Part shown: in pieces, positions 58,743 to 64,000 of the stretch
Numbering within the stretch: the stretch's first letter is position 1
Layout: every line of letters starts with the position of its first letter
Assembly: GCF_002846335.1 (NCBI RefSeq)
Contig: NZ_PJMQ01000001.1
Span: 4,464,001-4,528,000 of the forward strand
Length of the DNA: 64,000 bases
Direction: 5' to 3'
Source: Janthinobacterium sp. 61
GTDB taxonomy: Bacteria; Pseudomonadota; Gammaproteobacteria; Burkholderiales; Burkholderiaceae_D
Position numbers and translations under genes: made by a program
Notes under the pieces: model-generated
The model's database searches: none
Told to the model about the DNA's origin: nothing
The model's input: the letters and a program-made list of their open reading frames with translations, nothing else

Positions 58743-60574
58743 ATAATTTCTGCCGGCAACGCCCCGCGCAGCGCATTGCACACGACAATCGCCTCTGCCT
58801 GCGCCAGCATGGCGCGCGTAATGATGGTTTCCTGCGCATCCCAGGCGGGATCGGCCAGCATGGCCGCGCGTTGCACGCCAGGCAGCAGGCCGCAGGACAG
58901 GGGCGGCGTATGCCAGCGGCCATCGAGCCGGATGAAGACATTGCTGCGTCCGCCCTCGGTCAGCTCACCCCGCTCGTTAAAGAACAGCATGTCGAAGCCG
59001 CCTTGCGCCTCGGCCGCGCGCCAGGCTGCATCGTAGTGCGCGCGCACGCTGCTCTTGTGGCGCAGGAACAGGTCGTTTGCCATCGTGGGGTCAGGCGCCA
59101 GCATGACATTGACCGTGGCTGGCAAGGGGGCCAGCGTGCCGCTTTGCACCGTAAACTGGCCATCCTGGCGCAGCGCCAGGCGCAGGCGGAAAGGGGCATC
59201 GTCGGGGCGTGCCGCGCAGGCCGCCTGCAGTGCGATGCGTGCAGCGTTGTCATCCCAGGCGAAATCGAAGTAGGCGCTGGAGGCGGCCAGGCGTGCCAGA
59301 TGGCGCTCCTGCTGGCGGCAGCCACCGGCACGGCTGGCATGCAGGGTCTCGAACAGTTCGAAGTCGTTGCTCAGCCCCGTCAGGAAGCGGGCCTTGAGCT
59401 GACACTCCGCAAATTCCTCCTGCGGGTCGCTGTCGAGCACGATGCCGGCGCCCACGCCCATCTCGCCGCGCCGGATGCCGTTCGTCCCGGGTGCCTGCAG
59501 CGCCAGCGTGCGGATCGGTACGGACATGCAGAAGTCACCCACCGCGTGGGCAGCGCCGGCGGCGGGCGGATCGAACCAGCCGATGGCGCCCGTATAGATG
59601 CCGCGTGGCGCCCCCTCCAATTCGGCGATGATTTCCATGGTTCGCCGTTTTGGCGCGCCCGTGATTGAGCCGCATGGATACAAGGCCTGGAAAATATCGG
59701 CTAGGCTGGCATCTACGCGCAAGCGCGCCTGCACGGTGGAGGTCATTTGCAGCACGCTGCTGTAGCGCGTGACCTCGAACAGGGCCGGTACCTTGACGGA
59801 CCCCGTGACGGCGATGCGGCCGATGTCGTTGCGCAGCAGGTCAACGATCATCAGGTTTTCCGCGCGATTCTTTGGATCATTGGCCAGGGCGCTGGCGCGG
59901 CGCGCGTTCTCTGCCACTTGATCCGCAGGGGCGGCCGGCGCCGTGCCTTTCATGGGACGCGCCGTCAGCTCGCCTTGCGCATGGCGCACGAACAGCTCCG
60001 GCGACAGTGACAGCAGTGCGCCGCCATCGGGCAGCATCACCAGCGCGCCGTAGGGTACGGGCTGGCGCGCACGCAGCCGCGCATACAGTGCCAGGGGCGA
60101 GCCGAAGGCGTCGAAGCGCAAACGATACGTATAGTTGACCTGGTAGGTGTCGCCTGCCACGATGTAGTCGTGGATGCGGTGCAGCGCGCGGGTGAATTCG
60201 GCTTGATCCACATTCGCGTGTATATCGGCCACGCCGGCCGGCGCGGCGTCCGCGCGGACGCGTTCGTCCAGCCACCGTGCCACCTCGTCCTGCGACAGCT
60301 GCGTGCATTGGTCAAAGACGAGTACTTGCGCCAGTGGCGGCGCGCCGGAGATGGCCGCGCGTGGCGGCATGGCCAGCAAATGCGCACCCAGCTCGTAGCT
60401 GCACACGCTGACGGCGTATTGGCCGCGTTCTAACGCCCCTTGCAGCCCCTGGAGCAGGGCCGGCCACTGTTCCCCCTCGGTACACCGCAAGACCGCCGCC
60501 AGGCCCGTGTACAGGCGCGAACCGGCGCCCGGGGTGCTGGCGTCGTCGAGCAGGGCGAAACAGTCGGTATGCAT
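58739..60574 (-). CDS. pabBC: Aminodeoxychorismate synthase component I fused to aminodeoxychorismate lyase (PabB-PabC)
   Basis: A 611-residue fusion for p-aminobenzoate, a folate precursor. Residues ~1-400 are chorismate-binding: GDTYQVNYTYRLRF, RNDIGRIAVTGSVKVP, CGSITGAPKRRTMEII and GAGIVLDSDPQEEFAECQLK. Residues ~400-611 are a PLP lyase: FLRHKSSVRAHYDAAW carries the lysine, and NERGELTEGGRSNVF and PGVQRAAML follow. A glutamine amidotransferase (PabA) is not in the window. The GTG/ATG choice is simple: ATG 60574 with no strong ribosome site. Confidence 0.9.
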   Translation of the reverse strand: MHTDCFALLDDASTPGAGSRLYTGLAAVLRCTEGEQWPALLQGLQGALERGQYAVSVCSYELGAHLLAMPPRAAISGAPPLAQVLVFDQCTQLSQDEVARWLDERVRADAAPAGVADIHANVDQAEFTRALHRIHDYIVAGDTYQVNYTYRLRFDAFGSPLALYARLRARQPVPYGALVMLPDGGALLSLSPELFVRHAQGELTARPMKGTAPAAPADQVAENARRASALANDPKNRAENLMIVDLLRNDIGRIAVTGSVKVPALFEVTRYSSVLQMTSTVQARLRVDASLADIFQALYPCGSITGAPKRRTMEIIAELEGAPRGIYTGAIGWFDPPAAGAAHAVGDFCMSVPIRTLALQAPGTNGIRRGEMGVGAGIVLDSDPQEEFAECQLKARFLTGLSNDFELFETLHASRAGGCRQQERHLARLAASSAYFDFAWDDNAARIALQAACAARPDDAPFRLRLALRQDGQFTVQSGTLAPLPATVNVMLAPDPTMANDLFLRHKSSVRAHYDAAWRAAEAQGGFDMLFFNERGELTEGGRSNVFIRLDGRWHTPPLSCGLLPGVQRAAMLADPAWDAQETIITRAMLAQAEAIVVCNALRGALPAEII

Positions 60575-60595
60575 GGTGACAGCCGCGGCGGTGAC

Positions 60596-61171
60596 TTACC
60601 CCAGCAGCATGGCGATTTGCAGCGCCGCTTCCTGGGATGGATTGATCTTGAAGCCGCTCTTGGCGTAGCGGTGCCAGCGTCCGATGACGAAGCTGACGAT
60701 CAGGGTGGCGCGCGCCGCCACTTCGCTTTCCTTGCCATGGCCTTCGGCGGCGGCCACGCGCAAGGCCTGCTTGAGCGCCAGTTCCACGCGGTCGTAGAAC
60801 TGGTTCATGCGTACTTGCAGGCGCTCGTCCTCATTGACCAGCGCATCGCCGATTAGCACGCGCGTCATGCCCGGATTGCTGATGGCAAAATTGAGCAGCA
60901 TGCCGATGATGTCGCGCGTCTGCGTCATGCCGTCGCTGTGCTTGTCCGCGATCTGGTTGATTAGCCCGAAGACGCTCGACTCGATGAATTCGATCAGCCC
61001 TTCGAACATTTGCGCCTTGCTGGCGAAATGTCGGTACAGGGCCGCTTCCGACACGGCCAGTCTGGCCGCCAGTGCGGCAGTAGTGATCTTTTCGCCTTTC
61101 GGCTGCTCCAGCATTGCGGCGAGGGCCTGAAGAATTTGTAGCCTGCGTTGGCCCGGCGGTGTGCTTGCCAT
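60596..61171 (-). CDS. slmA: Nucleoid occlusion factor SlmA (TetR family)
   Basis: A 191-residue TetR-fold DNA-binding protein that blocks FtsZ assembly over the nucleoid. RRLQILQALAAMLEQPKGE and the HTH TTAALAARLAVSEAALYRHF match SlmA closely, with FASKAQMFEGLIEFIESSVF after it. ATG 61171 gives the family length; longer readings lack support. slmA-HAD-argB proximity is common in betaproteobacteria, here interrupted by a TraB-like gene and a tRNA. Confidence 0.9.
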   Translation of the reverse strand: MASTPPGQRRLQILQALAAMLEQPKGEKITTAALAARLAVSEAALYRHFASKAQMFEGLIEFIESSVFGLINQIADKHSDGMTQTRDIIGMLLNFAISNPGMTRVLIGDALVNEDERLQVRMNQFYDRVELALKQALRVAAAEGHGKESEVAARATLIVSFVIGRWHRYAKSGFKINPSQEAALQIAMLLG

Positions 61172-61273
61172 ATTTTCTCTTGTCGTTAAAAAAAATGCTG
61201 CCTTGATGGGGAGGTCCGTCACCGCCGCTAGCGGTGTGGCTTCCGGCGTCAACCGGAAGCGCAGGAGTCCCCT

Positions 61274-62008
61274 TCAACGCAGACGGTGAAGGCGGCGTGC
61301 CAAATGCCGGACAGATTTTACTTTGACATCGACGTAAGCGGGGCGATTTAACGCCTTGGGCAACTTCGCCACGCCGATCGGATCGGCCATTTTCAGGTAT
61401 TGCGTTACCCAGGCCGTACGCAGGCCCAGTCTTTTTGCGCCCTTCAGGTTGGCCAGGGTGTCTTCCACCAGGATGCAGCGGCCAGGGCGGATCTGGTGCT
61501 TGCGCATCAGTTTGCGCAGCATCAGGGTCGATGGCTTGGGCCGCAGCTGGCGGTGCACATGCATCGCCTCGATGGCGATATGCTGCGCAAAGTGCTGGCG
61601 CAGGCCCAGGTGGCGCATCACGTCGCTCGAATAGCGCAGCGGCGCGTTGGTGAGTAAAATTTTACGGCCTGGCAGGCGTCTGAGTAAAGCCCCCAACCCC
61701 CGCTCTGCGCGTATCATGGCGCGCAAATCGTCGAAGGTATGCGTCTCGTGGAGGAAGTGCGCGGCCTGCACCTGATGGTGCTTGACCATGCCCAGCAAGG
61801 TGGCGCCATAGCGGCGCCAGTAGGCCGCGCGCGCCGCATTGACGATGGCGTCGTCGGCTGGCGTCACGCCGTCGCCCAGTACGCGGGCAATATACGTGTT
61901 CATATTGGCCGTGATGGTGGGGAAAATGGCATGCGAGGCATTGTGCAGCGTGTTGTCGAGGTCAAACAGCCACACCGGCGACGAGCGGTTAAGATGGGAC
62001 ACAGGCAC
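61274..62008 (-). CDS. HAD-family pyrimidine 5'-nucleotidase
   Basis: A 244-residue haloacid dehalogenase phosphatase. WLFDLDNTLHNASHAIFP is motif I with both Asp residues, ILLTNAPLRYS motif II, and RPGRCILVEDTLANLKGAKR motifs III/IV. The helical cap resembles SDT1-like nucleotidases. It starts with GTG at 62008; a second GTG two codons later is possible. It lies next to slmA and near argB, a frequent neighbour set. Confidence 0.85.
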   Translation of the reverse strand: MPVSHLNRSSPVWLFDLDNTLHNASHAIFPTITANMNTYIARVLGDGVTPADDAIVNAARAAYWRRYGATLLGMVKHHQVQAAHFLHETHTFDDLRAMIRAERGLGALLRRLPGRKILLTNAPLRYSSDVMRHLGLRQHFAQHIAIEAMHVHRQLRPKPSTLMLRKLMRKHQIRPGRCILVEDTLANLKGAKRLGLRTAWVTQYLKMADPIGVAKLPKALNRPAYVDVKVKSVRHLARRLHRLR

Positions 62009-62032
62009 AAGAGTCTTTGCTAGCGAGAGAAG

Positions 62033-62968
62033 ATGAAAAATTCAACAATCAGGAAAACCATGCGACGCCAGATTATAGTGATGTTTTGCGGATTATTCTT
62101 GCTGCCGTTGCAGGCTGCCTTGGCGGAAGCGCCGCCCGTGGCGCAAAACCGGGGCGCCCTGTTCAAGGTGCAGGATGCCAGCCACACCTTGTATTTGTTC
62201 GGTACCATCCATGTGGGCGCGCCCGATTTTTATCCGCTGGAGCCGACCGTAACGCAGGCATTGGAAGGCGCCGGGGCGCTGGCGCTGGAGATCGATCCCG
62301 GCGCCGATCCGCGCGCCGCACTGGGCGCCGTGCTGAAATACGGCATGGAGGCACCGGGTAGCAAAGTACCGATTGACTGCCGCCAGACCCTGGCGCCGCG
62401 CTTGGCGCCGCTGTTGCAAAAATACGGCATTGCAGCCGAATCGGTGGCGCCGATGAAGCCGTGGATGCTGGCCAGCATGCTGGCCATCGGCGAATTTTCC
62501 ACCCTCGGCTACCGCTCCGACCTGGCGGTGGACAATTATCTGTCGCAGCAGGCCAAGGCGCGCAAGATCCCCGTGGTGGAACTCGAATCGATGGAAGGCC
62601 AGATGGCGCTGTTTGGCGCCATGTCGCCGGTCGACCAGTGCCGCTTCCTGGAAGACGGCGTGGCGTCGATCGAAGATCAGGAACAAAGCCAGGAAGCGCG
62701 CGAGATCGCCAACGCCTGGCGCACGGCCGACGCGGCCGCCTTTGACAAGCTGGCTGCGAAAGCGGCAACAGACCCTTCGTTCGCCGCGCAATTCGTGCAA
62801 AAAGTGCTGCTCGATGGCCGCAACCCGGCCCTGGCCGACGGCATCGCCAAGCTGCTGGCGCGCGAAAAGCACAGCCTGGCCGCCATCGGCGTGCTGCATC
62901 TGGTCGGAACGAAAAGCGTGCCGGATTTGTTGCGTCAGAAGGGTTTGAAGGTCGAGCGGGTGTATTGA
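62033..62968 (+). CDS. TraB/GumN family protein, exported
   Basis: A 311-residue protein with an N-terminal signal (QIIVMFCGLFLLPLQAALA). LYLFGTIHVG (GTIH at residues 57-60) and the late AAIGVLHLVGTKSVPDLL carry the two GxxH-type motifs of the TraB/GumN superfamily, which is thought to have protease-like activity. SMEGQMALFGAMSP is also typical. CGAGAGAAG precedes the ATG. The substrate is unknown. Confidence 0.85.
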   Translation: MKNSTIRKTMRRQIIVMFCGLFLLPLQAALAEAPPVAQNRGALFKVQDASHTLYLFGTIHVGAPDFYPLEPTVTQALEGAGALALEIDPGADPRAALGAVLKYGMEAPGSKVPIDCRQTLAPRLAPLLQKYGIAAESVAPMKPWMLASMLAIGEFSTLGYRSDLAVDNYLSQQAKARKIPVVELESMEGQMALFGAMSPVDQCRFLEDGVASIEDQEQSQEAREIANAWRTADAAAFDKLAAKAATDPSFAAQFVQKVLLDGRNPALADGIAKLLAREKHSLAAIGVLHLVGTKSVPDLLRQKGLKVERVY

Positions 62969-63005
62969 AACGCGCAGTAGATGCGGGCTACAGATAGCAG
63001 AGCAG

Positions 63006-63095
63006 ATGGAAAAGTGTTCAGGGCAAGGCGTCCTGACGAAGACAGTACGAATGTACGGCGAGGAAGGACAACGCCGCCATGGACAGTTTTTCAGC
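63006..63095. repeat. Dispersed ~90-bp intergenic repeat, copy B
   Basis: It matches the reverse complement of 986-1075 over nearly its full length, including AAAAGTGTTCAGGGC and GCCATGGACAGTTTTTCAG. It lies between the TraB-like gene and the tRNA, with no coding potential. Confidence 0.6.
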
Positions 63096-63111
63096 TGCGG
63101 GGAAAGGATAC

Positions 63112-63186
<75 letters not shown>

Positions 63187-63251
63187 AAATTAAAAGCGGC
63201 GCCAGGTGATCTGCGCCGCCAAACTACTCGCTGTGATGCATTGCGATTTTT

Positions 63252-64000
63252 TTAGTGCGAACGGATCATAGTACCAAAAGCCTGTTCGGTCAACACTTCC
63301 AGCAATAATGAGTGTTCGATGCGGCCATCGATGATGTGCACCGTGTTCACGCCGGACTTGGCGGCGTCGAGCGCGGACGAGATCTTTGGCAGCATGCCGC
63401 CCGAGATCGTGCCATCGGCGAACATCTCGTCGATTTCACGCGCCGACAGATCGGTCACTAGGTTGCCCTGCTTGTCCTGGACGCCGGCGATGTTGGTCAT
63501 CATGATCAGCTTTTCCGCTTTCAGGATTTCCGCGATTTTTCCCGCCACGACGTCGGCGTTGATGTTGTAGGCCTGGCCGTCCTGGCCGAAACCGATCGGC
63601 GAGATGATGGGGATGAAGGCGTCGTCCTGCAGCGCCTTGACGACCGCCGGGTTGATCGCGTCGATCTCGCCCACAAAGCCGATGTCGAGGAATTCGCCCG
63701 GATGTTCGCGGTCCGGCATCTGCATCTTGCGCGCGCGGATCAAGCCGCCATCCTTGCCCGTCAGGCCGACCGCCTGGCCACCGTAATGGTTGATCAGCAT
63801 GACGATATCCTGCTGTACTTCGCCGCCCAGCACCCACTCCACCACTTCCATGGTTTCTTCATCGGTGATGCGCATGCCTTGCACGAAGGTGCCCTGCTTG
63901 CCGATCTTTTTCAGCGCGTTGTCGATCTGCGGTCCGCCGCCGTGTACCACGACCGGGTTCATGCCGACGAGCTTGAGCAGAATGACGTCGCGCGCGAAGC
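63252..64000 (-). CDS. argB: Acetylglutamate kinase, 5' end beyond window
   Basis: The C-terminal ~249 residues of the second arginine-biosynthesis enzyme, which phosphorylates N-acetylglutamate. [20 protein letters not shown] is the glycine-rich nucleotide/substrate loop, and [14 protein letters not shown] follows. [20 protein letters not shown] and [20 protein letters not shown] are family signatures. The frame continues past 64000, so the start is not visible. Confidence 0.93.
   Translation of the reverse strand, partial: FARDVILLKLVGMNPVVVHGGGPQIDNALKKIGKQGTFVQGMRITDEETMEVVEWVLGGEVQQDIVMLINHYGGQAVGLTGKDGGLIRARKMQMPDREHPGEFLDIGFVGEIDAINPAVVKALQDDAFIPIISPIGFGQDGQAYNINADVVAGKIAEILKAEKLIMMTNIAGVQDKQGNLVTDLSAREIDEMFADGTISGGMLPKISSALDAAKSGVNTVHIIDGRIEHSLLLEVLTEQAFGTMIRSH

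Overview
The window looks like a GC-rich betaproteobacterial chromosome, most likely an Oxalobacteraceae member close to Janthinobacterium. This is inferred from gene content and order (mnmG-rsmG-parA-parB-atpIBEFHAGDC; slmA near argB), not from a database search. No insertion sequence, phage or CRISPR array was seen, and almost all genes look intact. putA is cut by the left edge and argB by the right edge. Origin-side region (1-27.4 kb): after the 3' end of putA and mtnN comes about 1.3 kb of AT-rich non-coding DNA (1955-3330). It holds three copies of a ~195-bp module, each with a DnaA-trio-like run (TAGTAGTAATAGTAA type), a GC-containing spacer, a TGTGGATAA box, and a closing TTATCCACA box. 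This is the architecture of a bacterial origin unwinding module, present three times, and I call it a candidate oriC. Four near-perfect ParB sites (parS) lie between 9.4 and 14.3 kb, and parAB follows at 17.2-18.9 kb behind a 10 x 9-bp TATAAA-type array. Between the origin candidate and mnmG sit a GMC oxidoreductase, a five-gene branched-chain-amino-acid-type ABC transporter, a 3-hydroxybutyrate-oligomer hydrolase, an iron-type alcohol dehydrogenase, and a guanidine-II riboswitch driving sugE plus an orphan nuoA. The complete F-type ATP synthase operon then runs from 19.2 to 26.3 kb. Middle region (26.3-35 kb): rsgA, then an unusual block of tandem hairpins, then two divergent operons that together form a polyamine/membrane island. 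The leftward operon carries DUF350, SPFH-SHOCT, a double DUF4178 zinc-ribbon protein, a tiny Ser/Gly-rich membrane protein, speD and possibly a lipoprotein. The rightward operon carries a membrane-embedded spermidine synthase and a Tat-type flavin oxidoreductase. I regard this as the most interesting protein-coding system in the window. Sugar region (35-53.5 kb): two sugar ABC transporters (chvE-gguAB type and xylFGH). Around them lie a Weimberg-type oxidative xylose pathway (xylX, xylB, xylD), a XylR-type regulator, an epimerase-like protein, and a sugar-acid branch (dgoK, an IlvD/EDD dehydratase, an SMP-30 lactonase, a KDPGal-type aldolase). Right end (53.5-64 kb): a CoA-binding protein, PPK2, gabD, a PHB depolymerase, glutathione peroxidase, a DUF1428 protein, a pabB-pabC fusion, slmA, a HAD nucleotidase, a TraB/GumN protein, tRNA-Thr(GGT) and argB. 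How the parts work together: the left third combines candidate origin firing, ParABS segregation and energy conversion. The sugar block imports pentoses and hexoses, oxidises them to sugar acids, and dehydrates or cleaves them to central metabolites; gabD is a plausible last step. Two polyhydroxybutyrate-degrading enzymes lie about 45 kb apart.
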